From Anoplolepis gracilipes (taxonomy: Eukaryota > Arthropoda > Insecta > Hymenoptera > Formicidae): 64,000 nucleotides of DNA. Below the pieces are notes generated by a model, which did no database searches, was not told the origin of the DNA, and worked only from the letters and a program-made list of their open reading frames with translations. Within the stretch, counting starts at the first letter, position 1, and every line of letters starts with the position of its first letter. Location of the stretch: the NCBI RefSeq assembly GCF_047496725.1, contig NC_132973.1, forward strand, positions 11,046,233-11,110,232. Direction: 5' to 3'. The position numbers and the translations under genes were made by a program. Shown here one piece after another: positions 39,270-50,861 of this stretch.

Positions 39270-40588
39270 TTAAGGTGTAGATCCTACATAGCTATTATTT
39301 TGTGTTACTTTATGCAACATATTAGTTTGCGTAGAAGCTACTACTTCAGCCATGGCTGGCACAGTGTTCTTAGCCGGCACGTGAAAGAAATACAACATGA
39401 ACCCTGCTGCTAGCAGTAGATGCATACCCAGAATTACGGCAATATATATAATTCTATGTTTACCTGTAAAACCATTTATTACATCCATTTATTTCACCTA
39501 TTATACATCATACATTTTCTATTTATATTAGATTAACTTATTTGACTTAAACTATTCTTTTAGTTTTTATCTATTTTAATGACAATAATATCTTTTACCT
39601 GCAATCACTGGTAATAACGATCGTAGTAAAACTCCTCCAGATAAAAATGTCGCTAATATGACTAGACTCCATTGCAACCAACCAATTTGAATTGTCCACA
39701 GAAAAGCAACCGGGACATAAATGCTTAAGGAATATCCATATAGACATAAAAGCTCTAACAATCCTGGAGCAGCGTAAGACTGAGAAACAAAGAAAATTAT
39801 GTGGTAATGTGATAGGTAATACGAGAGATTAAAGCAAAGAGAAATGTTGTATAAAAAAAACCTCAATTAATTCTTCTTCAGTATTTCTTGAACTGTAAGT
39901 CCATTTTAATGCACCCCATAGGGCTAATGGTAGAAGCCATGCGTATAAAAATATACAAGTAGCTGCGTACGAGACGACGTGAAAATCATACTTCCAATGA
40001 TACTTGGCAGAACTGGCAGTCTGTAAATAGTTTGCCATGTTTCCACTGATTGCAATGGAAAATACCAAAGTCACACATATCCAAAAGGGCCCATATAAGT
40101 CTGGATTTGGTCTTATGTGCGTTATAAGATAATTATCACTACCATGTGGTACCATAGATCGCTTGAGTCTTTCTAATACATCGTTTGTACTGACATTGAA
40201 GAATTTCTGATAATATTTGACCGTCCAAAAGTTGCGTTGAGCAGGAGCTAAAAAATAAAGGAAGAACAAACAAGGCTTTGTTTAAATTCCATATAAATTA
40301 CAACGAGATTTACTTATCGATATGAAATTGAATAAGATTTTTCTAAACATAATTACAAATTGAATAAGATTTTTCTAAACATTACGAACCATCGGTTTTA
40401 TCGGGAATTCCTTGTAGATCTTCTACGATGCCGATACCCGTAGAATCATTTGACAGGTTATTGAAAGGTTGATTAGTGGAAGTTCCAGTATTCGCTTGTC
40501 CCTCAGTATTGCCGGCATGGCTCATCGATGGGAAATCGTGGAAGGATATGAACTGCGAGCTCGTGTTGTTCGTTTGACCACTATCCAT
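39270..40588 (-). CDS. Yipf1/2: Yip1-domain Golgi membrane protein, YIPF1/YIPF2 type
   Basis: Multi-pass protein of the Golgi/trans-Golgi system that binds Rab GTPases and supports vesicle traffic (family knowledge). Four exons on the minus strand: 40390-40588, 39862-40247, 39599-39779, 39270-39463; 319 aa, close to the usual 306-316 of YIPF1/2. The N-terminal 66 residues are polar and rich in Asn, Ser and Thr. The conserved FWTVKYYQKFFNV and the family signature DLYGPFW (116-122) open the Yip1 domain. Five hydrophobic spans follow, from FWICVTLVFSIAISG to the last, IIYIAVILGMHLLLAAGF. The C-terminal tail is short and polar. The start is the first ATG after a stop that closes an upstream small ORF. 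The gene is divergent from ERCC6. A 24-bp tandem duplication (40,328-40,382) sits in intron 1 next to the donor. Whether it corresponds to vertebrate YIPF1 or YIPF2 cannot be decided. Confidence 0.93.
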
Positions 40589-40608
40589 GATTTAACGTAA
40601 CGTTTCTT

Positions 40609-40788
40609 TTATCCTCGATTGACACTTTGCTGTAAGTGCCATGTATACATTGCAAACCATATGATACCGAGTACCGACAGCTTTCCAGCAAGAAATACAC
40701 ATAAACATAATATCACGCGATTGGCTGTCAAATAGATAAATTTTCGGGACTTTAATAATTCTCTATCCGTTAGCCAATTGCGTGACAT
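40609..40788 (-). CDS. 59-codon hydrophobic small ORF upstream of YIPF
   Basis: ATG-started frame (start 40,786-40,788, stop 40,609-40,611) encoding 59 residues. It has a charged N-terminus (MSRNWLTDRELLKSRKF) and then one long or two short hydrophobic spans (VILCLCVFLAG, SVLGIIWFAMYTW) and a short polar tail. It ends 20 nt before the YIPF ATG in a different frame, and the likely YIPF promoter lies just upstream, so both would be on one mRNA. It could be a dicistronic small membrane protein or an upstream regulatory ORF. I do not recognise a family. The signal is the membrane-protein-like composition and position, not homology. Confidence 0.4.
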   Translation of the reverse strand: MSRNWLTDRELLKSRKFIYLTANRVILCLCVFLAGKLSVLGIIWFAMYTWHLQQSVNRG

Positions 40789-40840
40789 TATGCCTATCAC
40801 ATTGCCTATTGGTCAGGAAAACTAAAGGCTCTTTGATTGG
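40720..40840 (-). promoter_or_regulatory. Cluster of four CCAAT boxes between YIPF and ERCC6
   Basis: ATTGG occurs at 40,720-40,724, 40,808-40,812 and 40,836-40,840 (CCAAT on the minus strand), and CCAAT on the plus strand at 40,774-40,778. Three of the four face the YIPF gene. NF-Y-type CCAAT clusters mark housekeeping and bidirectional promoters (established). The two boxes nearest YIPF overlap the 59-codon ORF. Confidence 0.4.
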
Positions 40841-41183
40841 TCACTCGGTCAATATGATAGCACAGTTTAAACTGTGATATTGTAAAAATTTGTCTTAATT
40901 CTCTCGTAATAACTATTTAATGATTCCTATCAGAGAGAAGACTATATATTATATAGTCGTGTGTGTAATTTTTTTATTAAAGAAAGAGAGAAAAAGAAAA
41001 GCACGAATATTTTATTACTTTATTCTATTCATTATTCCTAATGAAGGTAAATATATAAATATCATTTTATATTTCAATATTATAAAAAATATTTATATAT
41101 ATATATATATATCTATATATATTATTTATTCTTAATCCTTGCCTTATTTCAGCTTAGAATAGATTATTCCAGCTTACATATAT

Positions 41184-41444
41184 TAATCTTAATTTTAATT
41201 TTAATTTTATTTTGATTTTAAGTTTAATTTAAGTTTAATTTAAGAGTTTAATTGTAATTTTGTTTCAAGAAATATATAGATTATATAGTTTATGTATATG
41301 TATATATATGTTTGTATATATAGATTAATATCACATTTAAAATTAAAATTAAAATCAAAATTAAAATTAAAATTAAAATTAAAATTAAAATTCTCAATTC
41401 AAAATCAAAATTAAAATTAAAATCAAGATCAAAATCAAAATAAA
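41184..41444. repeat. Mirrored hexamer arrays, TTTTAA/TTAAAA inverted repeat
   Basis: An array of TTTTAA-like units (41,184-41,256) is followed, after about 80 bp of AT-rich spacer, by an array of AAATTA/TTAAAA units (41,335-41,444) with occasional C (AAAATC). The two arrays are reverse complements of each other and could form a long AT-rich stem. They lie between the divergent YIPF and ERCC6 genes, upstream of the ERCC6 start. No ORF is present. Confidence 0.75.
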
Positions 41445-41831
41445 AAACTGCACAAAACTATAACTGAATTTCTGAATTCAACCTTTTCCACTTTACTTTC
41501 GTTTAACCTTCTCCTTTCCTATTTTTTTTTTCTCTCTCTATTCTTCTTATCACCTCTACTCCTCTACCATCTTTATTTTTATCATCGATTCTATATCTCG
41601 TCCGTATTTATATATATATATACATATATTTAATTATTTATTTTATTTACAAATCGGTTGGTTCATGTCCATGCTACATCTATATAACTGTTTTATCATC
41701 ATCGTAGATGTAGCTATGTAGTTTCAAGCGACCGTAAAATAGATGTATGCGACACTAGTATATAACGTGAAAAAAATTGTATGAAAAATGGCACCGTGGT
41801 TTCTCTCAGGCTTCTTTGTGATGACGGCAAT

Positions 41832-42682
41832 ATGTCAAACATTGATAATAACATGATGGAAAATATACCAGATGATGGGCTTCCTGATTCTTTACAGGAG
41901 GTAATTAAATAATATTAAAGTTATTTATAAAGTTGTGTAATCTATCCTAAGCTGAATAATATGTCATAAAATTGACACATGAAAAAACACATGAAAATAT
42001 TGCCGGTATTAATTATTTTGGTATAGATACACCACATGTATAGCCTGGCAAAATAATAAAATTATAAACTTTTTTTATTTCTTATAAAATAGTATTGCAT
42101 ATTAATTTGCAGATAGTGTCTATTAAAACGGAAGACAGTATATTCCAAGAGGTATCAGAACATATTAAACGTGCTACAAGGCTAAATAATCAGCAAGTGG
42201 ATGGAATACAAGAGAATAATATAGAACTAAATGCCAAAGAAGATGGAGAAATTGATGACGAAGAGGATCATAAGGCTAAGCTGCAAAAACAAGTTGAAAC
42301 TGGAGAGATTACTCCATTTGAAGCAGTATCTAAGCAATCAAATTTAAAGCAAAAAGAAAGGTATAATGTCAAGTAATATTTATTTTAGTTTTAGTATTTT
42401 AAATAAAGTGGTATAATTATAGTATTTAGTTTAATATCTAATAATTAAAGAATTTCTAATTCTGATACAATTCAATTTTCTAACTTCTAACTTAATAATT
42501 GCAAATTATTTAATATCTTTTTTTTTAAATTAAGGATTAATTTTATTAATTTAATGTAATAATTGAATGATTTAATTTTCTTTAACAACTTAAATGTTTA
42601 TTTAATTTAGTTTATTATTAAACAGATGAAAAATAAATTGATTATGAAATAGAATAGAGAAAGAAAGAATATTTATAAAATA

Positions 42683-42717
<35 letters not shown>

Positions 42718-44376
42718 TTAAAAAAAATTTATTCATATTTTATATTTCTAGAAGTACCAATAAAGACTCTCAATTATTAGATCTTGAAAAATACTTTAAA
42801 CAGCAATCTATACTTGCGGAGCAAAAAAGAAAATTAAAGAAAGTATCTAAGATTCCTTGTGACAAAGACAAAGATTATTCAGTACCAGCTAAGAAAGCAA
42901 AATTATCCAGTGCTGACATCAAGACAAATAAAAGATATCAAAAATCTAAATCTAATGAGAATAGTAAAGATAACACTCTACAAATTATAGACGAAGCAAC
43001 TTGTTCAAACATAACAAATGAAACTGAAGGCAATAGTTCTGAAAGCGAATACATTCCTAGTGATAATGAGTCAGGTAATAATAATATTTGATATAAAAAA
43101 AACTTTAAAAATATATATTTTTATTTTTATTAAAAGAACAAAATATTTTTTTTAGATACAGAAGATAAGATATCATGGGCATCTAAAAAAAGGAAAACTA
43201 AATCAGGATATGTACGCACAAAAAAAAGTATGTGTTATCTACAACAACAATAAATTAGTGTATTTTTTTAATATTATATTTCTACTCTTGTTATTCATTT
43301 CTCATTATGTGTACCTTATTTTTATCATTTCATGTGTGTATTATTCTTACATATATTAATTTCATTATATTATTTTTTAAATGTGTCCAGCTCAAGACGA
43401 CGGAGATAGCAGAATATTCAAGCAGAGGATAGAAACAAGATGCTATCCCAAAGATGAAGCAATGCACAAAATTAATGGTCTCTTTAAAGTGCCGCAATGT
43501 ATTTGGGCAAACTTGTATAGGTACAATATATACATTGAGTAATTTTTTATATATTAGATTTTTTTTTAAATAATGCATTTTTCCAACTATAAATGTTTTA
43601 TTTGTGCAGATATCAAAAAGTTGCAGTTCAATGGCTCTGGGAACTACACAGTCGTAAATTAGGCGGCTTAATGGGTGACGAGATGGGATTAGGAAAAACT
43701 GTACAAGTTATCGCATTTCTCGCCGGTTTGGACTGTAGTGAATTGCTCTCTCACAATGGAAGGTATTAAAATAGTTATCTTAACCTACATGTGTTTTAAT
43801 TGTATGTGAGTTCATACAAGACCTAGGCAATATTATTTCTTCAAAAAAGAGGAAGAGAAAAACATGTCTATATGTTTTATTTTATTTTTGTTATTTATCT
43901 TTTTAATACCATATTTATATATAATATAGATTATATATATAAAGATGTGTTAATACATATGAAAAATAAATATTGCATGCACATTTGATAGATACAGAGG
44001 ATTAGGACCAACTATAGTTGTATGCCCTGCTACTTTAATGGAGCAGTGGGTGAAGCATTTCCATGATTGGTGGCCTTTCTTCAGAGTCGTAGTACTTCAT
44101 CATTCTGGGGGTTACAATGGTAAGTATAGATACACCAGGAGAGATCAGTTTTATAATAATCTGAGACTTTGTTTAATTAATTTTACTAAAAGGAATTTGA
44201 ATAAAGAATTCAGATGGAAAATATTACTATTCAAGTAACAGTGAAGTTGTTATAACATGAAAAAAGAATTTCGAGAAATTATTTAGTTTTATTTTTATAC
44301 AAGTTTTTTTATACATATATTAATTATATCATTATATTTATTTGTGTTTATACTTGTTATATGATATATATGTATA

Positions 44377-44433
<57 letters not shown>

Positions 44434-46682
44434 GATATCAATAGTATATTAATTATAAATAGTATATCATGTTCTTTGTATAGGTGATCCAGAAAGTCTG
44501 ATAGAATCCTTGCAAACTGGTGGAATACTCGTTACTTCTTACAACGGAGTTCTCAAGCATAAAGATTTGCTTGTATCTAGTCAATGGCATTATGTTATTC
44601 TTGATGAGGGCCACAAGATTCGTAATCCGCAAGCAAAGGTGATTTAATTGTTCAGATTGAGAGAAATTGCTCAATATTCATTTTTTTACATTTTATCTAT
44701 TTATTTGTTATTAGTTTATTTAACAAATAATTATCAACGTGTAAGAGAGATACAAGTATATTACTTGTATCGAATAAATTGTATTTTTCATAATAAACAA
44801 TAGAACGAGCGATTGATTCATAGGTGAGTCGTGCAGTGAAACAATTCTCAACACCGCATCGATTGTTGTTGAGTGGTAGCCCGATGCAAAATTCCCTGAA
44901 AGAACTGTGGTCATTGTTCGATTTTATTTTACCTGGCAAATTGGGCACTTTACCTGTATTCCTGGAACATTGTGCGGCTCCTATAACACGTGGCGGTTAC
45001 GCGAATGCTACAGCATTACAGGAAGCCACGGCTCTCCAGGTAGCTACTATGCTAAAAGACACCATCACGCCATACATGCTACGAAGGACGAAGAACGACG
45101 TGAAGCATCATCTGACTTTGCCAGAGAAAAACGAGCAGGTTGTTTTCTTTCTTTTAAACTAATGTCCATTTCTTTTTATAGACACATTATATTATTCTTT
45201 CGTTTTTTTACTTTTCTTCTAGATTTTTTCTTTTTTTTTTCATCATTACAGATTCTTTTTCGAGAAAACGTTGTTTACGCAGATTATTTCATATGCATAT
45301 TAAATATTATACTGGCCAATTGCTCTAAAAAATGAAATGTGATTGGCTAATAATACATAGTGCTTTAATACACTATTAAAGTATGTCAGTGTAAATTAAG
45401 CCATTGTGAACTTTGTCTTACACACACACACGTACGCACGCACATACATGTATTTGAATTGAAAGAAATAATAATTTTTTTTTTTTTTTGCTTTCTCTTC
45501 CTCAGGTGTTATTTTGTAGCTTAACAGATGAACAAAAAAAGCTATATAAAAAATATCTATGTTCGGAAGACGTGTCCTTTATCTTACATGAGAAAAATAA
45601 TCGTGACACTGGAAGATACAGAGCAAGATTTCTTATTGCATTGTCAGTGTTGAGAAAGATATGCAATCACCCAGACTTGTTTCTGTACACCAGAGAAATC
45701 GTAAGACCACCAAATATGTTATGATAATAATTAGTTTATTTTTTGTAGTATTACAAATCTTGCTTTTATTTAAGGACTCGGACGAAGATATCACTTTGTC
45801 CGAAGAACAATTGGAGAAATTTGGTTACTGGAAACGCGCTGGAAAAATGAATGTGGTTCGATCTCTTTTGAAAATTTGGCATAAACAACAACACAGAGTG
45901 CTGCTTTTCACTCAAGGAAGGCAGGTAAACGATATTTTCTGAACATTACAAACAAATAAATTTTATATTTGGAAAATATTCCAAATATAAAGAAGATAAC
46001 TTGATAACTGAGTATCATATCATTAGAGTGATGATTTTTTTATAAAAGTGATTAACTTTAATTTTAAATTAAAAATATAGATAAGAATATAATGTCATTA
46101 AATATATTATTAATTATGTTATATAAAAAATAAAATTATCACAACTTGTATCTTTTTCTTTATAGATGATGCACATTTTAGAGTGTCTATTGCAACGCGA
46201 AGGATATACCTATTTGAAAATGGATGGGACAACAGCAATGTCTCAACGACAGCAAACCATTCATACATTTAATAATGTACGTGTTAAGTTCGTGGAAAAT
46301 TGATTTTTAGTAGTATAATAGAAAAATAACAATTCTCTCAATTACAAACTGTTTTTCTTTTTTTTAAAAGGATACGTCGTATTTCGTGTTCCTGTTGACT
46401 ACACGTGTAGGAGGGCTAGGAGTAAATCTAACTGGTGCGGACCGAGTGATTATTTACGATCCGGATTGGAATCCAGCTACAGACGCTCAAGCGAGGGAAC
46501 GCGCATGGAGAATAGGCCAAAATAAACAAGTCACTGTTTATAGGCTAATTACCGCTGGTACGATTGAGGAAAAGGTTGGCAACTACAAATTATTAATATT
46601 ATCATATATATAATATATAATTATCATATTTTACGAAATTTAAAAATGTAAAATATTTTTTTTTATTATATATATATGTATA

Positions 46683-46715
<33 letters not shown>

Positions 46716-47939
46716 TGTATTATTGTTTTATGTAATATATTGTAATACAATAAAGTTCTTAATTTTTTTTTTTCAGATGTACCATAGACAGATTTTTAAA
46801 TTATTACTTTCAAACAAAGTTCTTGATGAGCCACGCCAGCGGAGATTGTTCAAAACGACAGATTTGGTAGAGTTATTTAATCTAAACGAACCGATAGATG
46901 GCAAATCTTCTGAATCTGATCATTTATTTAAAGATTCTAAATTAATGCCGGCATCTAGCGGCTTTTCTCTCAGTAAGATCGAAGAGATGAAAAAATTAGC
47001 TTCGGCTATCAGCAAGAAAATAAGTGCGAATGTAAAGTCAATGTGCGACGAAAATAAGAGTGCAAGTAAAAATACTTGCGAGGAAAAACAACATGAACAA
47101 AATAATAATTCGAGAAGCGCCGAGGCTCTTGTTACGGAAAACGATACTTCTGTGGACCAAACATCATCTTGTGATCCAGTTAACATATTAAAATCTCCAG
47201 CTAGATATAATGAAGATTCGAATATGAATTTAAATACGGACATCGAAAAGAATAGCAATGTAGAAAATAAAAATAAATTTAACGAGAATAATCAGCAAAC
47301 TATAGTTGCAATAAAATCTATCAATGATGATTCCATGGAAAAAAAAAATAAATCTGTTTTAAATGACGATAAAATCACCTCACATAATATATCATCTGTT
47401 TGTAAACGTAAGAAGCATAGAAGAGATTCACATTCAGGCAAGAAAAATGTTTCTGCAATGTTTGAGGGAGAACGCGTTTCTTGTCTGATAGGTCGTCGAT
47501 TAAGTCATTCCAATGAAAAGGAAGAATCAATTTCGACTACGGACGATGATTATGTATTGAGAAAATTATTCACCAAATCTTGTAAGTAAAAATATTTATA
47601 TTTAATTTTTTTTCAATTTACATATAATTAATCTACAATTTTATCTATTAATTAGAGTGAATGTGTCAAAGTATAATTCAACATGCATTCATGTATATAT
47701 ATGTGCCATATATTTTTATTCATTACTGTTATAAAAAAAAATTACACATACAGAAACAGATAGAAAATCTTATGTTTGTTTTAGCTGTCAGTTCTGCTTT
47801 TCAACATGAAGCAGTATTATCGAATGCGTATCATAATGGCGATGGCGAGAATACGTTGCAACGTTTCGCGCGTGATTCAGCACAAGAAAGCATGAATTTC
47901 GTCCGTCAATCAGGGAAATTTTGCTGGAGACCAGCGTAG
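41832..47939 (+). CDS. ERCC6: DNA excision repair protein ERCC6 (CSB), Snf2-family ATPase
   Basis: ATP-dependent remodeler that recognises stalled RNA polymerase II and starts transcription-coupled nucleotide excision repair (family knowledge). Fifteen exons: 41832-41900, 42113-42360, 42752-43074, 43156-43227, 43391-43520, 43610-43762, 43992-44119, 44484-44638, 44824-45138, 45506-45700, 45775-45924, 46166-46276, 46371-46574, 46777-47581, 47785-47939; 1070 aa. The acidic/basic N-terminus includes TGEITPFEA. Helicase motifs: DEMGLGKT (304-311, Walker A Lys310), DEGH (415-418), SGSPMQN, then the CSB-type PGKLGTLPVF and GGYANA, ICNHPDLF, FGYWKRAGKM, TTRVGGLGVNLTGA and QARERAWRIGQ (723-733). The tail has NDDYVLRKLF-like DDDYVLRKLF and ends at 1070, against about 1490 in human, so the ubiquitin-binding and winged-helix C-terminus is absent. 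An in-frame ATG at 41,781 has a weaker context and could add 17 residues, but a splice-acceptor-like CTCTCAG lies between. Confidence 0.95.
42686..42715. repeat. TA microsatellite in ERCC6 intron
   Basis: (AT)n run in the intron before the third coding exon. Confidence 0.85.
44379..44431. repeat. TA microsatellite in ERCC6 intron
   Basis: (AT)n run of about 50 bp in the intron preceding the exon with the DEGH motif. Confidence 0.9.
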
Positions 47940-48239
47940 AATAGATACAGTTCCACAGTCCCAACACAGAATATATATTTATTTTCCTCTTCATTTTTAT
48001 TAAGCTTAATTTTATATATATATATATATATATATGCAATTTTTACATTTCTTATGAAAAAAGTGAAAAAATCGTGAATATGTGATTTGTATAGGTGTAT
48101 GTGTGTATGTATGTATGTATGTAATAAGATTTATAATTATCTTTTTTTCAAAATTTTTTGCTTGTTTTTTTTAGTTTATAGTAATTACATGCTTACAAAA
48201 TATGTAGTAATTAAATAATTAAACGATGTTTTGATAGAA

Positions 48240-48245
48240 AATAAA
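48240..48245 (+). terminator. ERCC6: Poly(A) signal of ERCC6 (candidate)
   Basis: AATAAA about 300 nt after the ERCC6 stop, followed by a T-rich stretch. Confidence 0.45.
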
Positions 48246-48337
48246 CTATTTTTTATAATACAATGGAAAAATTATATTATAATGGCAAGCTTATTATATA
48301 AACATTTACTTACAAAAATATAAATAATACATATATA

Positions 48338-48456
48338 CAATTATGTCCAAATATATTAGGCTCTTAACTTTTTTTTATTTCTTATAATCCCAGTACTTTT
48401 TCAGTATTTACATAATAAGCAAAATTAAGGGTGTCTAATATTTTTGGGTATAGCTG
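48338..48456. mobile_element. Short TA-flanked MITE-like element
   Basis: The left end CAATTATGTCCAAATATATTAG and the reverse complement of the right end (CAGCTATACCCAAAAATATTAG) match at most positions. Both sides are flanked by TA (48,336-48,337 and 48,457-48,458). At 119 bp it is too short to code. The ends resemble those of Tc1-type elements. It supplies a minus-strand AATAAA that the NYN gene may use. Confidence 0.5.
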
Positions 48457-48836
48457 TATATCTCAATATATTTCATTCATGTTCTATATTCTGAACAACT
48501 TAGTCTTACCTCTATCTGTTACCCTTAATTCTTCCTGCATTTCAATTTATATACATATATGATAATAAGGATATCTATGGAATATATGGATATTTTACAA
48601 AAAGAATATTATTATTGATAGAAAACTAAACAATTGTTATTATATAGTTATTAATTTGTTATATTAGCATAAAGGATGTGATAATGAGTAAGCAAAAAGA
48701 AAAACAGATAGAGTATAGATATTGGAAATAAAATTACAATATCAAAAATTTCTCTTTGAAAACAAGACATTGGTTCAGTATCATCAACTTACCTTATTCG
48801 AAATATATTTTGTAACAAAAATTATACTGTCAATTA

Positions 48837-50861
48837 TCAATGTCGCAAAAATGTCTCAAGATTGGGTCCAGACTTGCCTAATGGATCTTCTGGGAACATG
48901 ACGTAATCCCCGACGAAAGTTGGCGTCAACAAACGATACGTGATTGTATCGCGCCACTCTGGCTTCTCCTTGTACAGATCTCTATACTGATCCTCTGAAA
49001 TCACTATTCCTCTACACGCTGTTGCGTATTCTAAAATAAACCTGCAATTAAAGACACAAGACTTTATAATCCAATTTTTTCATTATGGCACTTTGAAGTA
49101 TTTTAATATATAAGAATAAACTTTTGCAAAAATATAAATTATTTTTATATAAAATAAATGTATAATAAAAAAAAGATCTATAATATAATATTATACATAA
49201 AATTTTATCTTTCTTTGACAAGATTAAGTTTTGTGCAAATATTGTAATTAATAATTTACACTTTTGTAAAAATAAGTATTTATCTAATAGGTTTCGTATA
49301 TATTATATTACAACATACTTAATTACAAAAAATAAGAAATGATTAAAAATACCCAATTATGCGCAGGAAAAATTATTTGGAAATTATATATACATAAATC
49401 ATAAAAAGGAGTTTTTGTCTTTTTCTTTTCAACATTTCTATTTAAATAACAAAAATATGTAGCAAATTTACCGGTCATCATAAGGTGTGATTTGTCTGCC
49501 ATTGACCCTGCGACTGGGTGTAAAAACAACTACACCATCTTTATATAATTCTTCAAGTAGAGCATATTTGCGAAGATGATTTGGTAAAAAAACTTTCACA
49601 ACATGACCCCTTTTTTTAAAATAATCTACTATTAATTTTATGCCTATCGCAGAGAACGTCCGATGATTTGTATGGCTAAAATGTAAAATGTATTTCACTT
49701 AAAATAATAATTAAAATAAAATATGTAAACTATATTGCAAGTGTATATATAATTTTTATAATTTTATATAATTATTCAACAAAATTAGCTTAGAGAAATT
49801 TGTCATTAAAATGGATAAAAAAAAATGATCGTACGCCATCCCCACATTACATCCATCGACAATTATCTCTCTTAATTTATATTTTCTCTTTAATTTATGA
49901 TTTAAATCTGGACTGTTTTGTTCACCAGATATAACTGGCTTTGCTTCTTCTTCACAGGATTGTGTATTAGATTGTAAAAGATTTAAATCTTCATTATTAG
50001 TGTATTGTCTCCTCTTTTGACTTTTGTTTGATGATAATGTAAATTTATCAAAAATGTGACATGGTTTCTTTCGTACAGGTTCTGTATCTGTCTTTAAATA
50101 TTCTAGATTTTTCAGATTTGGCCTTGTATCTATCACAAAATTGTCTCTTTCATTTGTCTCATCATAACAATATCTACTTCTCTTGCGTTTATTTGGTCTT
50201 GAACTCTTGAGAGAAGACCACAACTCTATCACATCGTCCTCTGTTTGTGACGGTGCTGGTGAAATATGACAAATATTTGAAAATAGTATCAAGTTAAATA
50301 AGTTCTTCTATTAAAGTCTTTCTAATAAAACAAAAGTATTTACCTATATTTTCACTATTGCGTGGTAATTGTATATTTGATGATTGTATACTGGATAAAT
50401 TTACTACGGTTCTTGATAATTTTCTTTTTTTGGCAGATTTTTGTGATTCTTTCATTTCTAATTTTCGCTGTGAAGATGAGGGCAATGTTGTTGGACTGCA
50501 TTCGATAATGCTAAATGAAGCATTTTCTGCATCTCTCTCACTTGCTTCATTGTCACTGTCATTTATAATGATTATACTATTCCGTGAAGGACATTCTTTG
50601 CTCAAGGAGACAAATGCATTTTGTTCATTCAACTTTTGCAGCATTCCACGAGTTAACCTCCTCTTTTCATTGATAAGACTATCAATGTTCCTAAATTCGT
50701 TCGAGTTAACGCAATTTTATTAGTAACACGTTTCAACAGAAATGTAATCGCATTAATTATTACCTTTCCTCAGAGTTCTTCAATAGAGTTTTATAATAAT
50801 CTACCATTTTTGCATAACTCTTCCTTTTCTTGGGACTAGAGTTGTTAGCAATGCCACTCAT
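48837..50861 (-). CDS. NYN/PIN-domain endoribonuclease, N4BP1/Regnase type
   Basis: Predicted metal-dependent RNase of the NYN family (N4BP1, KHNYN, ZC3H12 proteins), which cleave mRNA or viral RNA (family knowledge). Five minus-strand exons: 50764-50861, 50344-50690, 49835-50255, 49472-49675, 48837-49041; 424 aa. Residues 1-270 are polar and Ser/Lys/Asn-rich, with basic clusters PKKRKS and SAKKRKLS (likely nuclear signals) and no recognised KH domain. The C-terminal NYN domain starts at REIIVDGCNVGMA (catalytic Asp282), continues with IKLIVDYF (Asp306) and VVVFTPSRR, then YDDRF (Asp355/356), GIVISEDQYRDL and DPLGKSGPNLETFLRH at the end. The chain stops where ZC3H12 proteins begin their CCCH finger, so it is closer in layout to N4BP1. 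The start ATG opens the first exon, MSGIANNSSPKKRKS. Substrates are unknown. Confidence 0.85.

Larger units (their letters stand above)
47940..48836. other. Tail-to-tail intergenic region, ERCC6 and NYN gene
   Basis: AT-rich DNA holding the 3' ends of two convergent genes. It contains a plus-strand poly(A) signal (48,240), a short TA-flanked inverted-repeat element (48,338-48,456) and a minus-strand AATAAA at 48,374-48,379 inside that element. No coding sequence was seen. Confidence 0.6.

Noticed and set aside
46920..47258. 112-codon minus-strand ORF
   Set aside because: Antisense to the large ERCC6 exon; no support.
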